Position numbers and translations under genes: made by a program. This document shows, in pieces, positions 38,515-49,317 of a stretch of DNA of 64,000 nucleotides. This stretch comes from Medakamo hakoo (Eukaryota > Chlorophyta > Trebouxiophyceae > Coccomyxaceae). Numbering within the stretch: position 1 is the stretch's first letter; every line of letters starts with the position of its first letter. Location of the stretch: contig CP089462.1 of the NCBI GenBank assembly GCA_026636295.1, positions 1,054,001 through 1,118,000 on the forward strand, read 5' to 3'. The notes below the pieces were generated by a model that was not told the origin of the DNA, ran no database searches, and was given only the letters and a program-made list of their open reading frames with translations.

Positions 38515-40497
38515 TCACTTCAAGGGGTCGTACTGCGCGTCGCGCACGGCCGCACTCGCGGCAGCCGCCAACCCCGCACTCACGCGCCCGCTGCCAAGCC
38601 CGCCCGCCCGGACCAGCCGGGGGTCGCACCGCGCCTCATCCACCGCACCCGCAGCCACTCGCTCCGCCGCGACCGCCGCGCCCACAGCCGCCGTGACTTC
38701 CACGAGGCGGCCGACGTCGGGCAAGCACCGCTCGACAAGAGTGTCCCCTGGCGTGACACAGCTCGCCACTGCCTTGGCGGCCGCGAGCCACGTTTCATCG
38801 CCGATGGCTGTCGCGCCCGACACGGCTGCGCCCAGCGCCGCGCCGGGGAAGACCAACGCGTTGTTGGCGAACGCGGGCGAGACGGTCTTGGACGGGAACA
38901 GGGAGGACGGGTGGTCGGGCGCGGCCGTCCCCGCCGCAAAGACGGCCGCGCCGCCCGTCGCCGCGTCGGCCGCCACCGCCGTGCACTCGGCTTTGGACGT
39001 CGGATTGGACAGGGCCAGAATGAGCGGGCGGGCGGGGCGGCCGGGCGGCGGCTTCCAGCCGTAGGCGGCCGCGCACGCGGCCGTCGCCGGCACCATCGCA
39101 GCCAGGGCGTCGGCCGTGAACGCGCCCGGCACCGCGGCCGCGCCGACCAGGGCCGTCGGCTGGACGGCTGCGACCACGTCCGCCAGCGACGCCCCCGGCG
39201 GGACGAGGCCGGCGTCGCCCGCCGGCCGCGCAAACTCGGCTTTCAGGGCGGACAGGCTGCCGGGCGGGCGGGCGGCCGTCACCAGCCCGCGGCTGTCCAG
39301 CAGCCAGATGCGGGCCGTCGCGTCGTCCCGGGCCAGGCCGCCTTGCACCAGGGCGGACACGAGCGCGCGCGCGGTGCCGACCGCGGCCTGGCCCGCGCCG
39401 TAAAACAGGAACCGGCCGGCGGTCAGGGGTGGCACGCCCGGGATGTGGGACGACGCGCCGAGCAGCGCGGCCAACGCCGCGGCGCCCGTGGCTTGGATGT
39501 CGTCCGAGAAGGACGGCGGGCAGACGGGCACGGGGGCGGCCGCCCCGGGCAGGGCGCACGCGACCGACCGCTTCAGCAGCGCGTCCGCGGCGCCCGCCGC
39601 GAAGTCTTCGTAGTGCACGACGATCCGCCCAAACCGGGCGATCAGCGCGCCCAGGGCTTCGTCAATGAAGTCGTAGTACGCCGTGCCGCGCAGGCGCGGG
39701 GACGGGAGGCCGCAGTAGAGCGGGTCGTCCCGCACGGCCGGGTTGTCGCAGCCGACGTCGAGGACCACGGGCACCGTCCGGGCCGGGCCCAGCCCGCCCG
39801 CCGCCGCGTGCAGGAGGCACTTGCCCACGGGGATGCCCATGCCATTGGCGCCCAGGTCGCCCAGGCCCAAGATGCGGGCACCGTCGGTGATGACGGCCAG
39901 CGACGGCGGGGCCGCCGGGTCGACCGGCCAGGCGGCGACCAGGGACGCCAGCCGCCCGGCGTCGGCGGCGGACAGGTACAGCCCCGGCGGCCGGGGCGCC
40001 AGCACCGACCACGCCAGGCACGCGTCCCCGACGGCGGGCGTGTACACGCACGGCAGGTAGCGGCCCGGGTCGGAGCGGACCAGCCCGAAGAAGGGCGCCT
40101 CGCCAAACGTGGACCGGGCGGCAGCGAGCGCCTGGTACGCCGCGAGGTTGGCGGCCGGCGTGCGGGCCGCGGCCGCGGCCGCCACGGCCGGCTCGACGGC
40201 TGCGGCGGCGCGGGCGACTTCGATGGCTGGGCTTGTGACGCGTGGAGGGACGAGGCCGACCAGGCCGCCGCGCTGGTCGAGGGGCGTGGCCAGGCCGGCC
40301 GTGGCAAAGGCGGATGGAGCGGGTGGCGGAGGAGTGGGGCAGGCGGGCGGCAGCGACGGCGGCGCCACACCGAGCTGCGGCGGCGGTGGCGCGACCGGCG
40401 CGGCCACAACGGCCGGCGCGCGCACGACAGCAAGCGAGGCCCCTCCTGCTAAGAGCGCCCGCCGACCCGGCGAGTCCAGGGCGGGCGTGGGCGGCAT
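38515..40497 (-). CDS. ME: Malic enzyme
   Basis: A single exon of 660 aa. The enzyme decarboxylates malate to pyruvate with reduction of NAD(P). Core motifs are intact: FGLVRSDPGRYLPCVYTPAVGDACLAW, split here as YLPCVYTPAVGDAC; GLGDLGANGMGIPVGKCLL; VHYEDFAAGAADALL; VCPPSFSDDIQATGAAALAA; LFYGAGQAAVGTARALV; and ALSNPTSKAECTA. Metal ligands lie in HYEDF and FSDDIQ. Cofactor choice between NAD and NADP cannot be decided by eye. The N-terminus has SPGRRALLAGGASLAVVRAP, a twin-arginine plus hydrophobic stretch resembling thylakoid Tat signals, which is unexpected for malic enzyme. A Pro-rich linker follows. The start is 67 bp downstream of the TAH18 stop on the same strand. Confidence 0.92.
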   Translation of the reverse strand: MPPTPALDSPGRRALLAGGASLAVVRAPAVVAAPVAPPPPQLGVAPPSLPPACPTPPPPAPSAFATAGLATPLDQRGGLVGLVPPRVTSPAIEVARAAAAVEPAVAAAAAARTPAANLAAYQALAAARSTFGEAPFFGLVRSDPGRYLPCVYTPAVGDACLAWSVLAPRPPGLYLSAADAGRLASLVAAWPVDPAAPPSLAVITDGARILGLGDLGANGMGIPVGKCLLHAAAGGLGPARTVPVVLDVGCDNPAVRDDPLYCGLPSPRLRGTAYYDFIDEALGALIARFGRIVVHYEDFAAGAADALLKRSVACALPGAAAPVPVCPPSFSDDIQATGAAALAALLGASSHIPGVPPLTAGRFLFYGAGQAAVGTARALVSALVQGGLARDDATARIWLLDSRGLVTAARPPGSLSALKAEFARPAGDAGLVPPGASLADVVAAVQPTALVGAAAVPGAFTADALAAMVPATAACAAAYGWKPPPGRPARPLILALSNPTSKAECTAVAADAATGGAAVFAAGTAAPDHPSSLFPSKTVSPAFANNALVFPGAALGAAVSGATAIGDETWLAAAKAVASCVTPGDTLVERCLPDVGRLVEVTAAVGAAVAAERVAAGAVDEARCDPRLVRAGGLGSGRVSAGLAAAASAAVRDAQYDPLK

Positions 40498-40564
40498 GTT
40501 TTTTTTTTTTTGTTTTTGTGTGTGTTGTGTCGATTGGTCAACCTAGCCAGAGATGGCGCGCAGT

Positions 40565-42634
40565 CTAAGCCCACGCCTCCACCCAGTACCGCCCCTGTGC
40601 CACCAGCCGCCGCACCCACGCTTTCGCCTCGCCCCCGTCCATCCCGCCTTCTTTCTCAACCACGCCCGCAAATGCGTCGGCCACGTCCCCCGGCATTTTC
40701 CGGGCCGACCCGCACACGTACACCCACGCACCGCGTTGGGACAGGGCAGCCCACAGGGGCGGGCCACAGGCCCGGATGGCATCGCCGACGTAGGCCTTGG
40801 GCGAGCCATCGGCCGGCCGCGAAAACGAGGCGTGCAGCCCGGCCTGTGCGTCCAGCACGCCCGCGGTCACCGCCGCCTCCCACTCCGCCCGGAAGTAGTA
40901 GTCCGCGTCAGGCGACCGGCACCCAAAGAACAAAAAGGACGGCGGCGGGCGCGGCCTCCCCGCCGCCGCCGCCGCCCCGACCAGGCCCGCCCGGCGCTGG
41001 AGCAGCGCGCGCAGCGGCGCGATGCCCGTGCCCGGGCCGACCAGGATCAGCGGCACGTCGCCGGGCGGCGCCCGCAGGGACCCGCGCTCCCACCAGACGG
41101 GTATGTGGTCGCCCGCCTGCAGGCCGACCAGCCAGGTGGACGCCAGGCCGCGGACGCGGCGCCGGCCGGGCGACGTCCACTCCACGGCCGCGACGGCCAG
41201 GTCGAGCGCGGTGGGCGCGCCGGGGTGGGCGCCCACCCTCACGTCGGACGCCAGGGAGAAGCGGCGGGGCTGCAGGCGTGGGCCCACAGCCAGGAGCCAG
41301 GCCAGGGGAGGGGACGCGGACGGGAAGTCGGCCAGGATGGCGGCGAGGCCGCGGCGTTCCGCGACGCAGTAGCGGTGCCAGTCGTCCCGCCCTTCCGCCG
41401 ACGCCAAGTACTGCAGCCGTTCCTTTTCCTTGGCGTCACTCGCCCACTCGGCCAGGAGCTGGACGCACGTGCGGCGGGGTGGGGTGCCGGTCAGGGCCAG
41501 GACGCCGGCCACCAGGTCGGTGGCGGGCAAGGTGATGGACGTCGGCGGCGGGCGCGGACCGCCGCCATTGCTGGTGGACGTGGGCGCGGGCGCGGCCGAC
41601 ACGCTGACGACCGCGGCCGGCGGCACGCCCACCCGGGTGAGCAGGAAGGTCACGGCTTCAACGTCCTGCGGCGGCAGCACCGCCAGCACATCGCCCGGCT
41701 CTGCGCCGTCGAAAGCCGACGCCGCGGGGAGGCTCAGGCCCAGGCGGGCCGTGTGCTGCCAGTGCGAGGCGGACGTCAGCCGCTCATTCTCGGCGACGAC
41801 CGCGGTGGCGGGCTGGGCGGGGGAGGAGCCGGGAGGCGTGCAGGGCGTGCTGGTGGCCGGGTCGGCGAGCGACGCGGCGTCCAGGCCCGCAAAGGCGGCG
41901 TGCGCGGCGAGGGCGGCCGCCAGCGGCGTGGGCGGAGGCCGGCCCGGCCCCGCCCCCCAGTCCTCCCCCACCACCTGCACGGAGAAGCGGCAGTCGCCCA
42001 GCCCAGCGCTCGCGTCTCCGTCCGCGGGCGTGCCGGGTCCAACGGGCGGCGCGCCCCGCACCCCCGCCCGCAGCGCCGGCCATAGCGACGGCAGCCAGGC
42101 GTCGAATGCTTCGTCCGGGCCGCCGGGCGCTTGGTCGTCACCCAGCGCGGGCTGCAGCGCGGGCGCGGCGCCCAGCGCGCGCAGGCGGGCGTGCAGTTTT
42201 TTGGCGACCGTGTTGTAGTTGGGGTAGCCCGAGTCTCCCAGGCCCAGGACAGCGTACGGCAAGCCGGCCAGGGCGTCGGGCGGGAGGGAGGCCCGCATCA
42301 GAAACCGCCACAACCGGCGCAGGTTGTCCGGCGGGTCGCCCTGGCCCGCCGTCGCCACGACGAACAGGGCGGCCGCTTCATCCGGCAGGGATGCGATGGC
42401 GTACGCGTCGGCGGGCAGGACGACCGGGGCCCAGCCCCGGCGGCTCGCTTCCCGGCCGATGCGGTCGGCAAAGTCCTGTTGAGTTGACGAGTGGATGGAG
42501 GAGGGGGGTGGGGGGTGGGGGGCTGAGGCGCGGGGGGGGGGGGTCTTGCGTCGCTCATCCTTCGCCACTGCCCCTCTCCAACTCGCCTGCGCCGTGCCCG
42601 TCTGTGAGCCATAGAGGATGAGCAGGCGCGACAT
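40565..42634 (-). CDS. TAH18: NADPH-dependent diflavin oxidoreductase TAH18 (NDOR1)
   Basis: Two minus-strand exons, 42634-42587 and 42475-40565, phase 0, give 652 aa. TAH18 passes electrons from NADPH via FAD and FMN to DRE2 for cytosolic iron-sulfur protein assembly. The flavodoxin domain begins MSRLLILYGSQTGTAQ and continues FADRIGREA, VVATAGQGDPPDNLRRLWRF and YAVLGLGDSGYPNYNTVAKK. The FAD domain has RRFSLASD. The NADPH domain has LILVGPGTGIAPLRALLQ, FLFFGCRSPDADYYFRAEW and YVCGSARKMPGDVADAF. The tail ends WVEAWA with the usual terminal tryptophan. The intron starts with GC (CAG, then gcgagt). It is divergent from the transportin gene. Confidence 0.93.
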   Translation of the reverse strand: MSRLLILYGSQTGTAQASWRGAVAKDERRKTPPPRASAPHPPPPSSIHSSTQQDFADRIGREASRRGWAPVVLPADAYAIASLPDEAAALFVVATAGQGDPPDNLRRLWRFLMRASLPPDALAGLPYAVLGLGDSGYPNYNTVAKKLHARLRALGAAPALQPALGDDQAPGGPDEAFDAWLPSLWPALRAGVRGAPPVGPGTPADGDASAGLGDCRFSVQVVGEDWGAGPGRPPPTPLAAALAAHAAFAGLDAASLADPATSTPCTPPGSSPAQPATAVVAENERLTSASHWQHTARLGLSLPAASAFDGAEPGDVLAVLPPQDVEAVTFLLTRVGVPPAAVVSVSAAPAPTSTSNGGGPRPPPTSITLPATDLVAGVLALTGTPPRRTCVQLLAEWASDAKEKERLQYLASAEGRDDWHRYCVAERRGLAAILADFPSASPPLAWLLAVGPRLQPRRFSLASDVRVGAHPGAPTALDLAVAAVEWTSPGRRRVRGLASTWLVGLQAGDHIPVWWERGSLRAPPGDVPLILVGPGTGIAPLRALLQRRAGLVGAAAAAGRPRPPPSFLFFGCRSPDADYYFRAEWEAAVTAGVLDAQAGLHASFSRPADGSPKAYVGDAIRACGPPLWAALSQRGAWVYVCGSARKMPGDVADAFAGVVEKEGGMDGGEAKAWVRRLVAQGRYWVEAWA

Positions 42635-42859
42635 GGCGACGTGGGATGCCCGCCCGGGCGCGCAGTGCGCCACCCCGCCCGGCTCCTCGCGCAGCACTGA
42701 AAAACAAATGCGCTGTGACAGAGAACAGAGCAACCCACTTCCATTCACTCCTTCTCACGGGGGCCGCCCGGCCGGGGTGTGTGGCGTCCACAAGGGCGCC
42801 ATTTCTTGTGACGAGTGTGTATGACCTCAGCACACCCACCAGCACACCCACCCCAAGCC
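42635..42859. promoter_or_regulatory. Presumed bidirectional promoter, TAH18 / transportin-3
   Basis: 225 bp between divergent starts, lower in GC than the flanking genes. No named motif was recognised. Both 5' UTRs must lie here. Confidence 0.45.
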
Positions 42860-45800
42860 ATGGCCATCCCGGCGGGCCTGCTGCCCGCCCTGGACGCGTT
42901 GTTTGGCAGTGCGAGCGCCGACGCGCGCCGGGCCGCCGAGGCTTGGCTCCTGTCGTTTCAACAGGGCGACGCGGCATGGCAGGTACGCGTGGGGTGTGAG
43001 GGGAGTAGTGTCTGCGCTTGATGTGGGGGTGGGTGGCGCCGCCGTTCACCGCGTCCCCAACTCCCATCAATTCGTTTTTTTCCGGGCCGCGCGCGCGCAC
43101 GTGCGTCCCAACCTTGCTCAGCCGTCCAACACCCCACCCATCCAACACGCCTCAGGCCTCCCTCGCCCTCCTGGCCACGCCGTCCACCCCACCCCACGCC
43201 CGCGCCTTTGCCGCCCAGACGGTGCGGGCCAAAGCCCGGCGGCAGCTGGGCAGCGTGAGCGAAGCGGACGCGCCGGGTCTGAGGGACGCGCTCGTCCGGG
43301 CGCTGGCGGCGGAAGCGGCCGGACCGCCCTCGCCCGTCCTCGGCCTGCTGGCCGCCGCTGTCGCAGACCTCGCCCTGGCCTGGGATGCGTGGACCGAGCC
43401 TGTGCGCGACGTGCTGGGCGCGCTCGGCGGCGCGCCGCCCGGAGCGGTCGCGACGTTCCTGGCGGCGGTGGCCGAGGCGGGCGCCGCGCCGCCGCGCGCG
43501 AGGGTCGGGCACGGAGCGCCCGCCCCGCCCGCCCGCCCCTCCACGGCGGGCTCGCTCCCTGCCACGCCCGGTGGCGCCGACGGCGTGCACGGTGAGGACG
43601 CGACCGCGGCCCGGGACCGGGCGTGCGCCTGGGCAGGCGTGGCCCTGCCCGCGCTCGCGGGCGGCCCGCCCTCCACCGACGCCCTCCGCGCGTTTGGGGC
43701 CTGGGCCCGCCTGGGCGCTTTGGCGGACGACCACGGCCCGGCCGCGTTTGATGCGGCTGTGTCACTCATTCATGCGTGTGCGGCTGCCGCTGCGGGCGGG
43801 GAGCCGGCCGCGGCGTCCGCCGGCGCGGGCGCCCTGGAGGATTGCGTGGACGGCGCGCACCCGGACGCGTACGGCCCGTCCCTCGCGGCCGCGGCCCGCC
43901 CGCTGGCGGGCGCCGCCGTCGCGGCCGCGACCGCGGGCCGCCCGGACGCAGCAGAGGCCGCGGCCCGGCCGTACGCGGCGCTGGCGTCCGCGGCGCCGGA
44001 CCTGGTGTTTGCGGACGACGCCCGGGCCTGGGGTGACGACGAACCGCCCGCCCCGGGCGCGGCGGCCGACGCTGCGGCCTGGCGGGCCGGCCTGCTGGCG
44101 TGCGCCACTCTGCCGGGCTGCGATGCGGCCGACCTGGCGTCCTTGCCCGCGTCGGGCGACCCGCCGTCGGCGTCGGCGCTGGACGCGTGGGCGCACCTGG
44201 CAGAAGCAGCGGACGCGGCCGGGGTGGGGGGCGGCTGTGGCGGGACCCCGGGCCCGACCGTCGCCGCATTCTCGTCCTTGCTGGCCGCCCTGCTCCCGGC
44301 CCTGGCGTCGTCGCACGCCCGCGCAGAGGCCGACGGCCTGTTTGAGGAGGAGGAGGCGGAGGAGGACGAGGCTGGAGGCGAGAGCGCGGCGGCCACTCCC
44401 CCCGCCTGGCCGCCGCTCGCGCGCGCGGCGGCCGACGCCCTGGCGGGCGCCGCCCGCCTCGTCGGCCCTGCGTCCTTCCTGTCCTCGCTGACCTCTTTGG
44501 CCGGCCAGACCAGTACGCCAGGCGCCCTGGCAGCGGCCCTGTCCAGCTTGACCGCAGCGGAGGAGGTGGTGGGCGAAGCCGTGGGAGGCGGGTGTGGTGA
44601 GGCGGCCGCGGCCGACACGGCCGACGCCGCGCTCGCCCTCCTCTCCACCGCCGCCGCCGCCGGCGTGGCGGGTGGCGGCCCGCCCGCCGCACGCCCAGCC
44701 CGCTTGCAAGTCGCGTTCCTGACCGCCTTGTCCGGCCTGGCCCCCACCCTGACGCACCACCTGGCGGGGCGGAGCGACGACGGCGGGCGCGGCGCGGCCG
44801 GCTTTGTCTCCCACGTCCTCGCGGCCGCGTCGCCTGTCCTGGCCTCGCCCGCCGCGCCGCCCTCTGCCTCCTCCGCCGCGGCAGCGGCTGTGCGCGCAGT
44901 CGTGGACGCGGCCGCGGCGGCCCGTGTCGCCCTGCCCCCCGGCGCGGACGCCCAGCTGGCGGCGGCGGCGGTCGCGGCGGCGGGGAGAGCGGCGCCAGGC
45001 GGGGGTCTGTCGCCGCTGGCCGCCGCCCTGGCCACGGCCGCCGCGTCGGCGGCGGCCTGCCCTGGCGGTGGACCGGGCGCTGTGTTGGCTGCGCTCACCG
45101 CTCCTCTGGCCACGTCGCCGCCCGCCCGGTCCGCGGTCGGGCTGCTGGGCTGCGCGCTCGCGGTCGGCGGGTCGTGGGCGGGGCAAGGCTGCGGAGGCGG
45201 CGGCGGCGGCAGCGGCCCGGGCCCGCACCCGGCCAGCGTGGCGTGCGCGGCCGTGGCGGCTTTTGGCCAGCACTGGCCAGCGCTGAGAGATGTGATTGCT
45301 TCCCCGGCCGCGGACCCGGCGCTGCGGGCGGACGCCGCCCGCCTGGTGGGGGGCGCCGCGCGAGCGCACGCGGGCGCCGCCGCAGCGGCCGCGCCAGACG
45401 GATCGGCCGTCTTGGCCGCCGCCGCCGCGTCCGGCCCTCCCGGCTTGTTGGCCGCGGCCGCGCCCATCCTGGGAGCCGCGCTGGTGGACGCGGCGCCGGG
45501 TGGGCCCGCGTCCGCCTGGAGGCCGGGCCTGCTGGCGGCGCTCTCCACCCTCGGCGCCGGCCCTGCCTGGGCGGCTGCGCTGTCTCCGTCCGGTGCGGCG
45601 ACCGACCCGGACGCGACAGCCGCCGCCCTGGCCCTCATCGGATCGGCGGCAGGTGAAGCCGGCACGCCAGGCACGCCCGACCCGCCGCCCCTGACGGGCG
45701 GCCCGGCCGTCGCGGCGGCGGCGGGCTGTGCGGCCTCGCCCCACCGCGGCGTCTCGTCCGCCGCGCTGGGCGCGCTGGCCTCCCTTTTCACGTCCGCCGC

Positions 45801-46299
45801 GTCCGCGGCTGGCCCTGGCAGCGCGTTCGCGGCCCAGGCCGTGGCTGCCGGCCCCACCGCCGCAGCGGGCGTGGTGGCCGCCCTCCTCGCCCCCGCGGCG
45901 GGCGCGCCGGCCGCCCGCGTCGCCAAGGCTGCCGCGGCGCTGGCGGCGCTCGCGGCAGCGGGCGCGCGCCTGGCGCCCGAAGGCACTGCCCAGGCCTGGT
46001 TCCAGGCCGGTGCCACGGCTGTGGGCCATCCTTCCCCCGCCCTGGCGCCTGCCCTGGACGCGGCCGACCGGGCGTGGCGGGAGGTGGTGTGCCTGGCGAG
46101 CGGGTGGGCAGCCGCGGACGGAGACGGCGGCGGTGGTGGCGGTGGTGCGCTGCCGCCTCCCCCGCCGCTGCCGCCCGCGGGCCTGCCACCACCGCCGCCA
46201 ATGCATCAAACAGAAGGCAGCGTGGTGGAGGAGCTCCTCGTGTCGAGCGCCGGGCGGGCGTTGCGGCGGGCGTTGAGGGGGGTGGCAGACAGTGGTTGA
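42860..46299 (+). CDS. TNPO3: Transportin-3 / importin-13 type nuclear import receptor
   Basis: Two exons, 42860-42982 and 43156-46299, phase 0, give 1088 aa. Transportin-3 (MOS14 in plants) carries SR splicing factors into the nucleus. The N-terminal HEAT repeats match: LPALDALFGSASADARRAAE followed by AWLLSFQQGDAAWQ, then ASLALLATP, FAAQTVRAKARRQLG and VLGLLAAAVADLALAWDAW. The rest is a long array of Ala-rich helical repeats. HEAT identity is less clear in the middle because of extreme Ala content and Gly/Pro inserts. The tail ends VVEELLVSSAGRALRRALRG. Length fits, being slightly above the usual 920-1000 residues. Confidence 0.78.
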
Positions 46300-46390
46300 G
46301 CACAGCGCGTGCAACACTCACTCTCTCGAACAGAAAAAAGAGGGGCGGAGGGAGTACCTGTCTCCGCCCACCCTTCCGCCCAAACTCTGA

Positions 46391-47346
46391 ATGGGCGGCG
46401 TCCGCGCCGCACTGCGGCCCATGTTCGGCCGTGGCAAATGGCGCCTGGTCCGTGGGGACACCGTCCAAATCGTGGCGGGGCGTGACGCCGGCGCGTCGGG
46501 CGTCGTCGCCCGTGTGATTCGGGACCCTCGCCGGCCGGCGGTCGTTGTAGAGGGCCGGAATTTGGTGCGTGGGTACTGCGAGGACGGGCCTTGTCCGTGC
46601 GAGTGCTTAGATGTCCGACGAAGGCGTCGAGTGTGGCGCGGCAGGTGTCTGTTTTCCGAGGCCCGCATCGGCCGCGCTCGCCGCCGTTTCGCACAACGCA
46701 CGCTCACTGTCCTCCCTCATCCCCCCACCCACAGTCTAAAAAACACATCAAGCGGACGGAGGACAACCCGGGCGGTGTCATCACGGTCGAGGTGAACTTG
46801 AGGAGGCGGAGGTTGGGAGGAAGCCGTGCGTGCGTATTTTTGCGGGCCTCCGCACCATCAACCTAGCCAGGCACACACTGTCTCACGCCCCGCGCTTTCC
46901 CGCCCGCCAACCGTCCACCGCAGACCCCCATCCACTACTCCAACGTCCGCCTGGTCGACCCGGTCACCAAGGTCCCCGTCCGCGTCGGGTGGCGGTACCT
47001 GGAGGACGGCAGCAAAGTGCGCGTGACCAAGGGAGCCAGGGCGTCTGGCGCCGTCGTCCCCCGCCCGGCCATCCTGTCCCAGCGCCGGGCGCCGCGGCCG
47101 TTGCCGGGGCCGTCGGACACGCCGGTCAGCATTGCGCAGCGTGTCACCCGTGGGGAAGCGGACTTGCCGAGCGCGCTGCCGGAGCTGGCTGCGGCGGCCG
47201 CGGGGAAGCGGAGTGGCGGGTCTGCTGGGCAGCAGCGGCGGTCGTTCAGCAGCGGGAGTGGTGGTGGGGGCGCGCTCCCCGCTTTCGCGTGGCCGCCGCG
47301 GGCGGGCCGGGCGTGGGTCGGCTTTGCTGCGGGTGGGGTGCGGTGA
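46391..47346 (+). CDS. MRPL24: Mitochondrial ribosomal protein uL24m
   Basis: Three exons, 46391-46564, 46735-46791 and 46924-47346, all phase 0, give 217 aa. uL24 binds 23S-type rRNA early in large-subunit assembly. The KOW motif is [20 protein letters not shown], followed by AVVVEGRNL and [39 protein letters not shown] and the segment [19 protein letters not shown] then match plant and animal mitochondrial L24. The plastid form lacks this YLEDG and RPAIL region, so mitochondrial assignment is preferred. Introns are 170 and 132 nt with donors gtgcgt and gtgaac. The transportin gene ends 91 bp upstream and MCAT begins 134 bp downstream, all on the same strand. Confidence 0.88.
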
Positions 47347-47480
47347 AGGGAGTGTGGCTAGATCTCAGAGTTGTCGTCTTTTTTTGCGTCTCCCCCTGGC
47401 CAGGTCGAGCGAGGGCCGCAAACAAACGCGCGTTTCTCGCCTCTTGCTCCCTTTTCGTTCTCTCTCCCATTCTCGCCATC

Positions 47481-49103
47481 ATGCAGGCCTCCTCTCGCGC
47501 CGCCACCCGGTACGTTGGTCCTCGGATTGAGGAGAATGAGGGACTGTGGTGCATCGCGACGTCAGACGCCCGCGTGGGACGAGGCGGGCCGATCGAGCAA
47601 GCGCAGCGCGTTTTCGGCCGCTCGCGGTTCGGCGCGAGTTTCCTGTCCGAGCGCCCGCCCTGACCTCGCATTCCCCCTCTCCCACACTCCTCAATAGGTC
47701 CGCCGCCGTCCGCGCTACGCGGGCGCACCGGGCGACCGTGCGCGTGTCCGCCGCCGTGTCGACGGAACAGGTGAGGAAAATTGGTGCGACGCGGACGCGC
47801 GAGCCCCAACCCCTGCCCCCCCCCTCCCTGCAGGTCCACTCGCGCTCTCACCACCGTGCTTCGTCCGCCCCCCTCCCGTACCTCAAACAGGCCGCCGCCG
47901 ACGCCAAGTTTGCGGACTACAAGCCGACCAAGGCTTTCTTCTTCCCGGGCCAGGGCGCCCAGACGGTCGGCATGGCCAAGGTGAGCGGGCGGCGGCGGCC
48001 GTCGTCCCTGTCTGTCTGCCCCACCCACACACGCGCGTCGCTGCCCACGTCTCCACGCCCCGCCCTCCCCGCCCCTCTCCCCCACCCATTCCTAGGACGT
48101 CGTCGCTGACATCCCGGCCGCGGCCGCCCTGTTCGACCAGGCGTCCGACATCCTGGGCTACGACCTGCTGAAGCTGTGCGTGGAAGGTAAGCCCCTTGGC
48201 GGCATCAGTTCCCTTTTCCGTCCCCCGTCCCCCCCCTTTTTTTTTTCCATCCCACCCTGTCCACCCCCCCTGGCCTGGCCTCACGCCCGCCACCCCAACA
48301 CACACTCGCACACCCGCCGCGCGTCGACAGGCCCCAAGGACAAGCTGGACTCGACCGTCATCTCCCAGCCCGCCATCTACGTCGCCTCCCTCGCCGCCGT
48401 CGAGAAGGTGCGCGCCGAACAGGGGCAGGCCGCGCTGGACGCCGTGGACGTCGCGGCCGGGCTGTCGCTCGGCGAGTACACCGCCCTGACCTTCGCCGGC
48501 GCCCTGACCTTCGAGGACGGCCTGCGCCTCGTCAAACTGCGGGGCGAGTCCATGCAGGCGGCGGCGGACGCCTCCCCCTCGGGCATGGTGTCCGTCATCG
48601 GGCTGGACGCGGCCAAGGTGGCCGAGCTGTGCGAGGCCGCGTCGTCGAAAGTGGGGCCGACCGAGGGCGTCCGCATCGCCAACTTCCTGTGCCCGGGCAA
48701 CTACGCGGTCTCGGGCGGCATTGCGGGCTGCGAAGCCGTGGAGGCCCTGGGCAAGGAGTTCGGCGCCCGCATGACGGTCCGCCTGGCCGTCGCCGGCTCC
48801 TTCCACACCGACTTCATGAAGCCCGCCGAGGACGCGCTGCGCGGCGCGCTGGCCGCCACGACCGTGTCGCCGCCCCGCATCCCTGTGATCTCCAACGTGG
48901 ACGCGTCCCCGCACGCCGACCCGGCCACGATCAAAGAGCTCCTGGCCCGCCAGCTGACGTCGCCCGTCCAGTGGGAAGCCTCCATGCGCGCGCTCCTGGA
49001 CCGTGGGCTGGGCGCCGCGACCGAGGTCGGCCCCAACAAAGTCACCGCGGGCATCATGAAGCGCATCGACAAGAAGTTTGCGATGGACAACGTGACGGTT
49101 TGA
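47481..49103 (+). CDS. MCAT: Malonyl-CoA:ACP transacylase, plastid
   Basis: Five exons, 47481-47509, 47698-47770, 47891-47980, 48096-48186 and 48331-49103, give 351 aa. The enzyme loads malonyl groups onto ACP for plastid type II fatty-acid synthesis. Exons one and two encode a basic Ala/Arg/Thr/Val leader typical of a transit peptide. The catalytic domain has KAFFFPGQGAQTVGMAK, the nucleophile elbow AAGLSLGEYTALTFAGAL (Ser140) and VAGSFHTDFMKPAEDAL with His near 254. VISNVDASPHADP and EVGPNKVTAGIMKR finish the fold. Introns use gtacgt, gtgagg, gtgagc and gtaagc; phases are 2, 0, 0 and 1, all consistent. Confidence 0.95.
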
Positions 49104-49317
49104 AGCGGACGGAGCGCGGAGAGGGGGCGTGGCTGTGTGTTTTTTGCGCGCGCGCGGGCAGGTGATGAGGAGAGGTGAACAACAAAAAAAGAGCGGGGTG
49201 GTGGTGGTGGGATGTTGAGATGTTTTTTTCTATCGAACGACAAGGACGCCCTCCCCCCCCCTCCTTCCCTCTCTCGCAGCACAGCGCAGCCACAACATCC
49301 CGCCCCTCCCCTCTTTT

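Noticed and set aside
43762-46317. 851-codon minus-strand frame over transportin-3
   Set aside because: Antisense shadow; the forward frame starts with a recognisable importin N-terminus and ends in helical repeats.
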